Origin: Odoribacter sp. AF15-53
Lineage (GTDB): Bacteria > Bacteroidota > Bacteroidia > Bacteroidales > Marinifilaceae
NCBI RefSeq assembly: GCF_003479425.1
Contig: NZ_QUHC01000006.1
Span: 86,733 to 150,732 of the forward strand
Direction: 5' to 3'
Length of the DNA stretch: 64,000 nucleotides
In this document: positions 44,801 to 53,057 of the stretch, piece after piece
Position numbering within the stretch: the stretch's first letter is position 1
Layout of the letters: each line of letters opens with the position of its first letter
Position numbers and translations under genes: made by a program
Notes under the pieces: generated by a model
Database searches by the model: none
Told to the model about the DNA's origin: nothing
Seen by the model: the letters and a program-made list of their open reading frames with translations, nothing else

Positions 44801-45263
44801 TCGTATCCTCGGTATTGAAAACAAACACCATCATGGTAGCTTCTTCGATGCTGTATCTCATTGGGAGTCTCAAATATCCACCGATTATTTCGGAGGGTAT
44901 AGTTTGAGTTGTATCGGGAAAGCAACAGGCAAGGGAAAAGCCTCCTTAACATGGACTACCCCTATCGATAAAAAAGGGAAATACAAGATTTACGCTTACA
45001 TCCCGAACAACTCTTACCGGGAAGAAGTCAGGAGGACAAGGTGGAGCAATGACCCGATTCGAGACATTTTATATTACTACACCATATCTTACAAAGGAGG
45101 TAAAAAAGATATTAAAACATACGCACCGGAAGAATCCAAATGGGTATTCCTTGGAGAATTTAAACTCCCCGAAGGAGAATGCTCGGTCACCCTGTATGAC
45201 ATCGGGTTACCCGGTCAATGTGTCGTGGGAGATGCTATAAAATGGGTTTACCAAAAACCGTAA
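41886..45263 (+). CDS. Large fusion: ABC-2-like permease + M1-like part without HExxH + golvesin-like C-terminus (second copy)
   Basis: The 1125-residue protein has the same layout as 21188-24547. Membrane helices occupy about residues 1-290 (TEIWRNRTFEIAFLILIPLI; SVAITLFMLVYLGVD region). Then come an M1-N-like beta domain (about 305-540; STTDPCSEIILYLNPSLEVT), a helical region (about 600-800), and a golvesin-like C-terminus (DYFGGYSLSCIGKATGKGKA ... GDAIKWVYQKP). No HExxH is present, and no ATPase gene is near. It shares the equivalent GTIDESICYLNIPEK with the other copy's CIDERVCYLDLSDK. Its stop lies one base from the stop of the convergent sigma gene. A role in peptide export or binding is inference. 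Confidence 0.75.
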   Translation: MNSHQLWLITRYSFTEIWRNRTFEIAFLILIPLIIAYQLSFQSNIFNIPVEYTLVLSSFIPTQNAYLFNLLQVFPLATMGFWVHKQKKNNTLEALFVHPQGNGTYSAGSTIGIIGAFMLMGILSLAIAGLINFFASPTGFRPLIYLFYLITLFLPTIIFIVGMTSFLSARCFKNSAVTTLFMLVYLGVDILYLSKLYHGILDPLGILLPYTFSDFTGMADLAGFLLHRMTFFLVGIGLATLAASGFPRIPNKVNGRQLAGITGFLVLLAGILSGYTGYNRHKQMEYRQTLYKSVYNKYAQNNKINVTTHEIRFAYREKQAQMESRITLKNSTTDPCSEIILYLNPSLEVTSIQEHDKPISFTRDAQVIIIPYPIFPGKDITLDIYYRGTIDESICYLNIPEKQKEFDIDNRHYLSCRFGHRYAFLEKNYTLLTPECLWYPVSSPPMNPSCPYNTPYDFTRYMLTVDHPTRLTAISQGSSQKTESGTRFENEHPQRNISLCIGKYGKREINVDGITYELYMAPDNFETLTPVEQKLDSLPAEIRDMKEIIEYERKSSYPFSRLRLVETPVTFTSHYHPATGGSEMVQPEVLLLPEKGIGILNGRIRPFTRSQLRFDTFKRSPFKSIIHWRLNNEHVITSREAGTLSHLKLSVSWHYDQTYNIFDFNPLFFNHINHIHSSKYPTINGILNQLVKRPWENRDPMNQASESHQEALNYLNGKSYREALADNTLSFNVINQINELKANDLLMQIILRGVPVSDFHQFVQDFMKQKQFQQTNFQTFDNAFLEKFGWQLSEIFPMYFDQRELPAFRVKNFRKKGILSSSGEDTGLWTPHSKFNIEFDVLNESDVNGVISLYLHCIIFPKKGEDPTVDRVIYTPRSFAVKAREAKKIIFIYEGIPNSQSIHTGLSKNRPNMFEIYDEIFRREKKPEYTTDSIAREEPLPLDIFFPPTNEIIVDNEDSGFHIIDPPASWLSRILGIENKHHHGSFFDAVSHWESQISTDYFGGYSLSCIGKATGKGKASLTWTTPIDKKGKYKIYAYIPNNSYREEVRRTRWSNDPIRDILYYYTISYKGGKKDIKTYAPEESKWVFLGEFKLPEGECSVTLYDIGLPGQCVVGDAIKWVYQKP

Positions 45264-45264
45264 A

Positions 45265-45837
45265 CTACTTACCAACCACTTGATTCAATAGTAGGAGTAA
45301 CATCGTTACTTCTGCTATTTTTTGTTTTAACTTCTTATAAGCGATTTTTTTCTGCGTTTTCACCGTGTTCTCCGAAACTCCCAACAACCGGGCGATCTCC
45401 TCGTTATCTTTCCCCAGCATGGCAAGCCGGAAAATCTCTCTACATTTCGGGGGAAGCTCAAACTCCGTCTCCGCAAGAATTCGTTCCACCTCTTCCTCGA
45501 TCACGTAATTTATAAAGCACACCTGCGATTCGATCTCTTGCAACCCCTTGGCGAGATATTCGTTCTTCACCCGTTCATGCTTCAAATAATTCAATGCATT
45601 ATTCCGACTTACCTGATAAAGAAAAGATTTCACGTGTGCTTCCGATTCCATCTCATCCCGGCTATTCCATAAAGAGATAAACGCTTCTTGAACACAATCC
45701 TCACAAACCGACAAATCATCAACAAAACGATGTGTGAACAGACACAAACTATGATAAAACGTATCAAAGATATGCTGATATACCTTTCTATCGCCAACAG
45801 TTAATCCCTGAATTTTCATCGAAGTTTGTTCTTGCAT
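45265..45837 (-). CDS. ECF sigma-70 factor beside locus B cassette
   Basis: The 190-residue protein has region 2 (about 22-90; CLFTHRFVDDLSVCEDCVQE, then FISLWNSRDE) and region 4 (about 125-180; LPPKCREIFRLAMLGKDNEE, then IARLLGVSENTVKTQKKIA). It is the Bacteroidales FecI-like type. It stands between locus C's end and the plus-strand cassette, apart from any fecR; locus B fecR is 4.5 kb downstream in its own direction, and locus C fecR lacks a sigma gene. It has its own housekeeping -7 box. It is thus a good candidate for the factor that reads the TTTCACCC motifs at both loci. Confidence 0.92.
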   Translation of the reverse strand: MQEQTSMKIQGLTVGDRKVYQHIFDTFYHSLCLFTHRFVDDLSVCEDCVQEAFISLWNSRDEMESEAHVKSFLYQVSRNNALNYLKHERVKNEYLAKGLQEIESQVCFINYVIEEEVERILAETEFELPPKCREIFRLAMLGKDNEEIARLLGVSENTVKTQKKIAYKKLKQKIAEVTMLLLLLNQVVGK

Positions 45838-45878
45838 ATATTAACGCTTTACCTGTTTTCCCCGCTCATTAAGTTAAA

Positions 45879-45886
45879 CAAAGATA
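45879..45886 (-). promoter_or_regulatory. -7 box for the sigma gene
   Basis: Minus-strand TATCTTTG matches TAnnTTTG exactly, 41 bases ahead of the ATG at 45837. It implies housekeeping expression of this sigma factor. Confidence 0.6.
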
Positions 45887-45952
45887 GAATTTGAAAACGT
45901 AAAAACAAAATAGTTTATTTTATTATATTTCATACAAACTTAAAATTAAAGA

Positions 45953-45982
45953 TATTCCGCTTCATATAACACAAGCGGAATA
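45953..45982 (-). terminator. Terminator of locus C
   Basis: TATTCCGCTT (45953-45962) pairs perfectly with AAGCGGAATA (45973-45982), with a 10-base loop. It lies about 32 bases past the stop of the locus C thioredoxin gene, and TCTTTAATTTT follows on the minus strand. Confidence 0.8.
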
Positions 45983-46014
45983 CCTTAACCAAGCAACATA
46001 ACGTTACTATTCGA

Positions 46015-47085
46015 TTACCCCTCCATATTTTTAGATAAATATTCTTTCAACGATTCATTTTCTATATTAGCCAGCAAAAGGTTCACAAGTTCCTGAAACT
46101 TATTTTTCTCTTTCATTTCCGAGTTCAAGTACTTTAAAACAGGAAACGCAATATTCATCGCTTCATCATCATGAAATAATTTAAATCCTTTTTTGCAACT
46201 TGCATACAATCCCTTCACGTCTTTTTCCATATATGCCTCGGTTATTTTCATACAAGCCAACAACTCTTTCTTCTTTTCCAATTTGTAAGGTTCGATCTCT
46301 TTTTTCATATAAACCACATCCTCCACCTTGCTCTTTTTATCATATCCTTTCAATATATAACTCAATCGATTATAATAGATCGAATACAATTTATTGTCAA
46401 TTTTCTCTTTACCCAAGGATTGTATGAACGCCTCCCGATGATCTATCAGATATTTAAAGTTATCCGATTTTTGGCTTGTCAAGGTTGGATTCTCAAAAAT
46501 AAACCAGTAATTACTATCCACCTTTTCTGATTCCCCCAGCAAACCTAACAGGACACCACTAACTTCTTTCGCTTTATCTTCTTCATATATAGACAACAAT
46601 GACTTCACGTATCTCGTTAGGAAATCCTTGTCCCGATTTCCCTCATCATACAATTTATCCAGATACCCCGTGGAATGCTCTTCTTCCATGCCTTCCCGTA
46701 CTCGTTTCAAAAAAGCATCTGCCTCTCCGGAACCGAGCATTTTGTGATACACGCTACCATCCGGACGCAAAATCAAGAATGTCGGGAAAGCCCGTATTCC
46801 ATAACGTTTTACTAATTCTGGACCTTCGCCCTTCTCCATATCAATCTTCAAACATACAAAATTCGGATTAAAGTAGTCTCCCACAGCCTCTTGCGGAAAC
46901 ACGTTCGATGTCATGTATTTACATGGACCACACCAAGTTGTATAACAATCCACGAATACCATTTTCCCTTGAGTTTTCGCCTGCTCTAAAGCCTCTTTCA
47001 ACGAGACTGATTTAAAATCAACTCCTTGCGAAAACAATTGAAAACAAGCAAACACCCCGGCTAATAAACATACAATTTTTTTCAT
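46015..47085 (-). CDS. Secreted thioredoxin-family protein, locus C
   Basis: From ATG 47085 the protein is 356 residues, with signal MKKIVCLLAGVFACFQLFSQ; the frame runs upstream to 47142, but without a proper signal. The thioredoxin domain (about 25-130) has CGPC in VFVDCYTTWCGPCKYMTSNV and the cis-Pro loop GIRAFPTFLIL. The remainder is helical. It is a paralogue of 55615-56721 in locus D along the whole length. It follows the DUF4465 gene by 76 bp and a terminator comes after it. It is a periplasmic redox protein with unknown partners. Confidence 0.88.
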   Translation of the reverse strand: MKKIVCLLAGVFACFQLFSQGVDFKSVSLKEALEQAKTQGKMVFVDCYTTWCGPCKYMTSNVFPQEAVGDYFNPNFVCLKIDMEKGEGPELVKRYGIRAFPTFLILRPDGSVYHKMLGSGEADAFLKRVREGMEEEHSTGYLDKLYDEGNRDKDFLTRYVKSLLSIYEEDKAKEVSGVLLGLLGESEKVDSNYWFIFENPTLTSQKSDNFKYLIDHREAFIQSLGKEKIDNKLYSIYYNRLSYILKGYDKKSKVEDVVYMKKEIEPYKLEKKKELLACMKITEAYMEKDVKGLYASCKKGFKLFHDDEAMNIAFPVLKYLNSEMKEKNKFQELVNLLLANIENESLKEYLSKNMEG

Positions 47086-47161
47086 ACGATACTTTTTAAT
47101 CAGAAAATACAGGGGGTGTCCTACATTAATTCGTCCGAACATCCCCTGTTCATTAAAGAGC

Positions 47162-47998
47162 CTAATTCTTTATCCTAATCCCGTCAAGGCAAAAATACGG
47201 GGGAGTTCTCATTCTACCGGTACCCTCTTCAACATCCGATGAAGCAACATGGAACACGACTTTTGAAACAACGCCTAATGAACTCAAATCTACTTTATAC
47301 CAGTCGTTGATTACCAAACTCCAATCCGGATGGTTCGGGTCGCCCTTCCGGGTACACAAATAGAATTCCACCTCTCCGGTTTTCGTGTCTCCGTTATATC
47401 CCGTTACGATCAACTTATAATAATCCTTATCCTCGTTCACCATCTTCTTGACTCCTCCCGGTACATTCGTGTACCACACGCCTTTTTTATTGGCACTACC
47501 CGGAATATTCGGATTAGCCACGGGTTCTTCTTCCGTCCCGTATTGATCCCCGTATACCAGAGCCAGATACACGTATGTTGTATTCGCCACCAAGATATGC
47601 TCTACCACCGCCGGAGATTCCAAGGTAAAATAAGCATCATCCCCTTCCACTCTTCCCACGGCATAAATTTCATTCGCATTCGGGAAACGAGTGTAAACAC
47701 TGTAAATATTGGAATCCAACGCTTCTTGCGTGGCAGTCCACGTGAAAGAACGATTATTCCGGTTGGAATAAGCAAACCCTGCATACGTCCCCTCACTATT
47801 TTTCTTTGTATTAAAAGTCACGGAATTTTTATGCGCAGCCTTTGAGGTAAAACCCCCATCGGGGATCATGTGTGTAAACCGCTCCAATGACAGTTCGTTT
47901 AATGTCACGTCATTGGGTACAGGCGCAAGCACGTCTTTATCATCAGAACATGCAGCCAATCCTACAATAAGGATAAATATAAAACACCATTTTCTCAT
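47162..47998 (-). CDS. DUF4465 surface lipoprotein, locus C
   Basis: The 278-residue lipoprotein has a signal ending VGLAAC and a beta domain of the DUF4465 type: SVTFNTKKNSEGTYAGFAYS, TYVYLALVYGDQYG, YYKLIVTGYNGDTKTGEVEF, then PPYFCLDGIRI at the end. It takes the place that DUF4843 and PKD-like proteins hold in loci A and B. It lies 34 bp after SusD. DUF4465 proteins are surface accessories of SusCD systems; the ligand is unknown. Confidence 0.82.
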   Translation of the reverse strand: MRKWCFIFILIVGLAACSDDKDVLAPVPNDVTLNELSLERFTHMIPDGGFTSKAAHKNSVTFNTKKNSEGTYAGFAYSNRNNRSFTWTATQEALDSNIYSVYTRFPNANEIYAVGRVEGDDAYFTLESPAVVEHILVANTTYVYLALVYGDQYGTEEEPVANPNIPGSANKKGVWYTNVPGGVKKMVNEDKDYYKLIVTGYNGDTKTGEVEFYLCTRKGDPNHPDWSLVINDWYKVDLSSLGVVSKVVFHVASSDVEEGTGRMRTPPYFCLDGIRIKN

Positions 47999-48032
47999 AA
48001 ATCTCTTTTTTATTGTTTATCGGACATCTGGA

Positions 48033-49496
48033 TTAATTACCAAGTTCAGGATTCTGAACTGCTGACGGATTTTTAAGCCGTTCATTTTCCGGGATCGGCC
48101 AACAATATTGGTTCTCCGTGAAATTCACGTCCGGTTTCAACGTGTATATCCAAGGTTTATTCTGAGCTGCACTGGCATCCGTGTCATTTATAAATCGCAA
48201 TGCGGCAAAATACTCGCTTCCGTTTTCCAAGAACTGTTCTACCCAAATCTCCCGGAATATGGCTCTCAAAAGTGCCTGTTTGTTACTGGGAGATAGAGCC
48301 GGTAATACCGGATTCGTGCGACATGCCCGCATATCATTCAATGGTTTCAAGGCATCCTCTAAAGAATAGTCATCCAAACGGGCTTTCAACTCTGCCTCCA
48401 TCAAATACAATTCAGCGTAACGGAAATAATAAGTAGCGTAAAGAGCATCTTTTGTATCATACCTTCCTCCATGATACAATTTCACGGGAGCAAAAACTTT
48501 TTTTGTATCCCAAGTCTCCGGGGCTCTGGCTGAATCCATCACCACTTCATAACGAGGATCTTCTTTCAACCATCCGGTAGCAATATCCGAATAAGTATTA
48601 TTGTAGCCTATATTATACGAATAATCAAACTCGTAAGTGGTCGTGCTGGCAAAATCTCCCAAGTATCTTGCCCACAAAACCTCCTTGGAATCCCATCCGG
48701 CTTCATACATGGCAGCTATATCCGACTCCATCTGCCAAGCGGAAGGCGCATCCCGTTTCACGGTTTCAACCAACGTCAAAGCATCTTTCAGATCTTGGGT
48801 ATTCCCCCTCATCACACCCCGGTAAAGCAATATTTTCGCTTTCATCACCTGTGCCATTTGACGGGATAAATAACGGGACGTCGTGAAATCCGGCATATTG
48901 GCAATAGCATCATCCAAATCCTCAAATATCTTCGTGTAAGACTCACCCACACTTATACGAGGAACCTGCAAATTACTCAAATTAGCCATCTTATCCCGAT
49001 ACAGAATTCCATAAGCCGAATCATCCGCATCCCACCATCTTCCAAACAGCCAGAATAAATTCGTGTAAGCCCAGCCCCGCATACACCGGGCTTCCGCAAT
49101 CATCTCCTGTTTACGTTCCGGCGTCGGGAATTTATTCTCTGCCAAATTTGAAATAGCCTCTATTGCTGCATTAGCCGAATTGACCAACGTGTAATAAGCC
49201 TTCCACGTTCCGTTCATATCATTGGAACCCTCTTTATACGACATATTAAAATGAGTCGTGTAAGATGAGTAGAATCCACCCTGTGAAGACAACCTGCACC
49301 AAGTTGCACCACCGAAGTCTGAACCGGCAGCCACGATAGAATACATCCCGTTAAGAATATTCTTCGCCCCGCTATAATCCGTCACGGCATTATCCAATGT
49401 CAAATTATGCTTGGGAACCTGATCCAAAAAATCTTCACATGAAGTAAAGAAAATAATTCCCAACAACATGATATAATAACTTAATTTCTTCATCAT
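48033..49496 (-). CDS. SusD/RagB-family surface lipoprotein, locus C
   Basis: The 487-residue lipoprotein has a signal ending FFTSC, then EDFLDQVPKHNLTLDNAVTD. Helices follow (AEARCMRGWAYTNLFWLFGR; RYAELYLMEAELKARL), and the C-terminal block is WVEQFLENGSEYFAALR. It starts 3 bp after SusC. It is of a different branch from the SusD proteins in loci A, B and D, matching its different SusC partner. Confidence 0.93.
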   Translation of the reverse strand: MMKKLSYYIMLLGIIFFTSCEDFLDQVPKHNLTLDNAVTDYSGAKNILNGMYSIVAAGSDFGGATWCRLSSQGGFYSSYTTHFNMSYKEGSNDMNGTWKAYYTLVNSANAAIEAISNLAENKFPTPERKQEMIAEARCMRGWAYTNLFWLFGRWWDADDSAYGILYRDKMANLSNLQVPRISVGESYTKIFEDLDDAIANMPDFTTSRYLSRQMAQVMKAKILLYRGVMRGNTQDLKDALTLVETVKRDAPSAWQMESDIAAMYEAGWDSKEVLWARYLGDFASTTTYEFDYSYNIGYNNTYSDIATGWLKEDPRYEVVMDSARAPETWDTKKVFAPVKLYHGGRYDTKDALYATYYFRYAELYLMEAELKARLDDYSLEDALKPLNDMRACRTNPVLPALSPSNKQALLRAIFREIWVEQFLENGSEYFAALRFINDTDASAAQNKPWIYTLKPDVNFTENQYCWPIPENERLKNPSAVQNPELGN

Positions 49497-49499
49497 ATC

Positions 49500-52400
49500 C
49501 TATTTTAAAGTTATTTTTATTCCCACATTATAGGTTCTGGCAGACGGGTAACTGCTATAATCAATACCCATATTATAAAAAGCACTGTAAGATGTACTGA
49601 AGTTTCCTTGCGGGTCCATACCCGGATATTTCGTCCAAGTAAACAGATTCGTGGCCTGGAATGTCAAATCTATCGCATCCACGATACTGGAACCGAACAA
49701 TCGCTTCGGTAAACGATAACTGATATTCAAAGCGGATAACCTTAGGAACGAAGCATCATGCACATACCGATCCGTGATGATAGAATTAGATCCCCAACCA
49801 TAATACATGGCTCTCGGGTAGCCCCTATCCACACCCGGATTCATCGTCCATGATTTCAGTGTATTTTTTGACGTGTTATACACGTTCATATCTCCGGCAC
49901 TACTCTTTTCTTCATCGTAAAAACGATCCGCCCCAACGGAATAAGTAAATGTCGCATTTACCATCAATCCCTTCCAATAAAGCGTTGTCCCGAATCCCCC
50001 GAAAAAGTCCGGATTAGCATTACCGATTTCCGTACGGTCACCATCTGCCGTAATCTGTCCGTCCCCGTCCAGATCCATGATATACAAGTCACCCGGACGC
50101 TCGTAATTATTTTCATCCCGATAATACTGTTGTTGTCCGGTTTCCGGATTAATCGTTTTCAGAGCAACCAATTCCTCGTTCGTACGGATCAAACGTCCCC
50201 CGTATTTGTACCCGTACAAAATTCCAGTCTTTCCTCCCACATCAATCTTGAAATACTGATAAGCACCCCCTCCGAAGTATTCATCCTCACTATTCAATTT
50301 CTCCAATGTCGTGATATTTCTTGCCACGTTAAAATCAAAATCCCAAGTCAAATCTTTTTGGGTATTCTTAATTATATCCACCTTGACATCAAACTCGAAT
50401 CCTTTATTTTTCAAAGAACCGATATTCTGTGTTACTGATGAGAAAGAAGAAGAGTAAGGAACCGGATCACTATATAACAAATTATCTACTTTTTTCTGGT
50501 AATACCCGATAGATCCCCGGATACGATCATCCCAAAAACCGTAATCCAAACCGATTTCTTTTTGAACCTGCGATTCCCACTGCAAGATATCATTCCCAAG
50601 CGAAGAAGGCTTGATTCCCGGAGCACCATTATAAGTTGCCGATCCCATCAACGTACGCCAGTCATAATTACCCAAATTTTGCGAACCGGTCTTTCCGATA
50701 GATGCCCTTAATTTTAAATAAGAAACAATATGGGAATAATCTTTCAAAAAGTTTTCCTCGGAGATAATCCAGGCTAAAGCTCCCGACGGGAAATATCCCC
50801 AACGTTTATCCGGCCCAAACTTAGAGGAACCGTCTGCACGGAAAGTAAACGTCGCCAAATAACGGTTCTTGAATTTATACTCCAAACGGGCAAACGTCGA
50901 AACCAACGTGTTGGAATTATAACTTGAAGCAATTGAATTTTTAGTCGCAGCACTTCCCAAATTTGTCAAGACCTCGTCATCCGGGAAATTCGATCCGGAG
51001 GCAGACAAACCGTCATACTCGTATTTTTCTATCGAGAAACCCAACAAACCTACCAGATTATGATCTCCCAATGTTTTAAGATAAGTCAACGTATTATCCC
51101 AAACGTATGTATAATTTTCATTCTTGGCAACCGAGGAAGAACTAGTTCCGTCATCATAATATTTCCGCTTATACGTCAATGTTTTATTAATACCGTATTT
51201 CAATGTCCCGTTTGTCCGCAAAGTCAGTCCGGGAATTATATCCCATTCCAAACCTAACGATCCCGTAAAATCTTTTCCCTTTCCTTCATCCGTATTCTTC
51301 AAGGTGAAAAGAGGATTCTCCACGTAATAACTGATCATGTTTATCGAACCATCTTCCAAGTAAGCCGGATAATCCGGACGCATATCCAGAATAGTACTGA
51401 TCATATCATCCTTGTCATTCGTCACCCGGGAAGTCGCACGTAATCCGAGTTTAAAACGAATTACCTCCCGAATCGACGCATCAAAATTAAAGCTACCACC
51501 TAGCAATTTTGAACTACCACCTTTCACGATCCCCTTCTGATCTTTATAAAAGAAAGAGGCACTATAAGAAGATTCTTTCGATCCTCCGCGGATACCCAAA
51601 CTATACTCTTGTGTTGCAGCGTTATGCGTCATTAAATCCCACCAATCTGTATCGCCGTCATAATAAGCATCTTTCAAGAAAAAATCATCCGTTAGCGTTT
51701 CCAAATCAAACTGACTATGATTGGTACTGGCATTAAATTTTGTCTCGTCAATATATTTACGGGTAAAATAATCCAAACTACCTCTAGTGAAGAAACTGGC
51801 ACGAACGGCAGCTTTAGACAAAGCAATATACTCTTCGGCATTCAATACACCGAAATCATTCGCATTCATCGTTTGAATCCCGTAACGGGCAGAGAACTCC
51901 AACGTCGGTTTCATTCCTTTTTTACCCCGCTTTGTAGTCACGAGGACCACCCCGTTAGCGGCTCTTGAACCGTATATAGCCGTGGCAGAAGCATCTTTAA
52001 GAATATCTATTGTCTCGACATCGGTCAAATTCAGATTATACAACGTGTTGGAAATATTCCCCGATGTTCCGGCAGAATATTCCGGCACCCCGTCAATCAC
52101 CCACAACGGTTGCGAATCTCCCGACAAAGACGACGATCCCCGGATTATCACGGACACCGGAGAAGTCGGGGAGGCCGAACTGATCATCACGTTTACACCC
52201 GGGGCCCGTCCCTGCAGCATCGACTGGATAGAAGCGCCCATCGGAGCTGTCTCGATCTCCTTTTTCCCCAAACGGGAAACAGCCCCTGTCATGTCTTTTG
52301 CTTTCGTGGTTCCGTAACCGACGGCCACAACTTCATCCAGACGATTGATTTCTTCCTCCAAGATCACGTTAATAACGGTTTTATTTCCAACTACCACGTA

Positions 52401-52976
52401 TTTCGTTTGCATCCCGATAAAAGAAAAACGCAGACGCACGTTATTCATCTCCGGGTAAGTCAACACGTAATTCCCGTCAATATCTGTCACCACTCCGATC
52501 GTGGTACTATCAATCAACACGGAAACCCCAGGCATGGGAAGTCCTCCTTTATCCGTCACCCGTCCTTTTACCTGTTTCTCTTTCTTCACGTCCTGTTGCA
52601 CGGGTTGTTTTTCTCCTAACGGAACAATCACCACATTCATTCCCACCATGTTAAACGTCAACCCCGATCCTTTCAGACATTCCGTCATCACGTCCCGGAT
52701 ATCCGTGTCCTTGAAATCCAGTGTCAGATCACGCACGGCTTCCACCTGACTATTCTGGTAAACAAACCTAAAATCCGTAGATTTCTCCAACATATCCATC
52801 ACTTTCTCAAGCGATGCTTTCTCGACTCTTAAAGAAACCTTGGCATATTGCCCGAACACCGAAGCCGAAACCGGCACAACACTTAGAAGTAGAAAAAATG
52901 CTAGCAATCTCATTGTTAACAACATTTTTAACAGCCATCTTATCCGAAGATGGACACAACTACCTGTTTTTTTCAT
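49500..52976 (-). CDS. SusC/RagA TonB-dependent transporter with STN domain, locus C
   Basis: From ATG 52976 (MKKTGSCVHLRIRWLLKMLL) the protein is 1158 residues; the longer frame starts at TTG 53015. After a signal core come the STN domain (ASLEKVMDMLEKSTDFRFVY), a carboxypeptidase-regulatory-like domain (VKGRVTDKGGLPMPGVSVLI) and the TonB box and plug (DEVVAVGYGTTKAKDMTGAV; IQSMLQGRAPGVNVMISS; ILKDASATAIYGSRAANGVV). The barrel ends in VGIKITLK. The plug has the canonical VGYGT and LQGRAPGV motifs, which the SusC proteins of loci A, B and D lack. Confidence 0.93.
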   Translation of the reverse strand: MKKTGSCVHLRIRWLLKMLLTMRLLAFFLLLSVVPVSASVFGQYAKVSLRVEKASLEKVMDMLEKSTDFRFVYQNSQVEAVRDLTLDFKDTDIRDVMTECLKGSGLTFNMVGMNVVIVPLGEKQPVQQDVKKEKQVKGRVTDKGGLPMPGVSVLIDSTTIGVVTDIDGNYVLTYPEMNNVRLRFSFIGMQTKYVVVGNKTVINVILEEEINRLDEVVAVGYGTTKAKDMTGAVSRLGKKEIETAPMGASIQSMLQGRAPGVNVMISSASPTSPVSVIIRGSSSLSGDSQPLWVIDGVPEYSAGTSGNISNTLYNLNLTDVETIDILKDASATAIYGSRAANGVVLVTTKRGKKGMKPTLEFSARYGIQTMNANDFGVLNAEEYIALSKAAVRASFFTRGSLDYFTRKYIDETKFNASTNHSQFDLETLTDDFFLKDAYYDGDTDWWDLMTHNAATQEYSLGIRGGSKESSYSASFFYKDQKGIVKGGSSKLLGGSFNFDASIREVIRFKLGLRATSRVTNDKDDMISTILDMRPDYPAYLEDGSINMISYYVENPLFTLKNTDEGKGKDFTGSLGLEWDIIPGLTLRTNGTLKYGINKTLTYKRKYYDDGTSSSSVAKNENYTYVWDNTLTYLKTLGDHNLVGLLGFSIEKYEYDGLSASGSNFPDDEVLTNLGSAATKNSIASSYNSNTLVSTFARLEYKFKNRYLATFTFRADGSSKFGPDKRWGYFPSGALAWIISEENFLKDYSHIVSYLKLRASIGKTGSQNLGNYDWRTLMGSATYNGAPGIKPSSLGNDILQWESQVQKEIGLDYGFWDDRIRGSIGYYQKKVDNLLYSDPVPYSSSFSSVTQNIGSLKNKGFEFDVKVDIIKNTQKDLTWDFDFNVARNITTLEKLNSEDEYFGGGAYQYFKIDVGGKTGILYGYKYGGRLIRTNEELVALKTINPETGQQQYYRDENNYERPGDLYIMDLDGDGQITADGDRTEIGNANPDFFGGFGTTLYWKGLMVNATFTYSVGADRFYDEEKSSAGDMNVYNTSKNTLKSWTMNPGVDRGYPRAMYYGWGSNSIITDRYVHDASFLRLSALNISYRLPKRLFGSSIVDAIDLTFQATNLFTWTKYPGMDPQGNFSTSYSAFYNMGIDYSSYPSARTYNVGIKITLK

Positions 52977-53023
52977 ACATTTGTAAAGTTTTAAAGTATA
53001 ACAATTCCGGTTCAACCGGATTC

Positions 53024-53056
53024 AGAGGACGAGGTAGTACTAATACCTTGTCCTTT
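53024..53056 (-). terminator. Hairpin between fecR and susC, locus C
   Basis: AGAGGACGAGGTA (53024-53036) pairs with TACCTTGTCCTTT (53044-53056), with wobbles, just past the fecR stop. A second, smaller one, TCCGG..CCGGA at 53006-53020, lies in the susC leader. Confidence 0.6.
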
Positions 53057-53057
53057 T

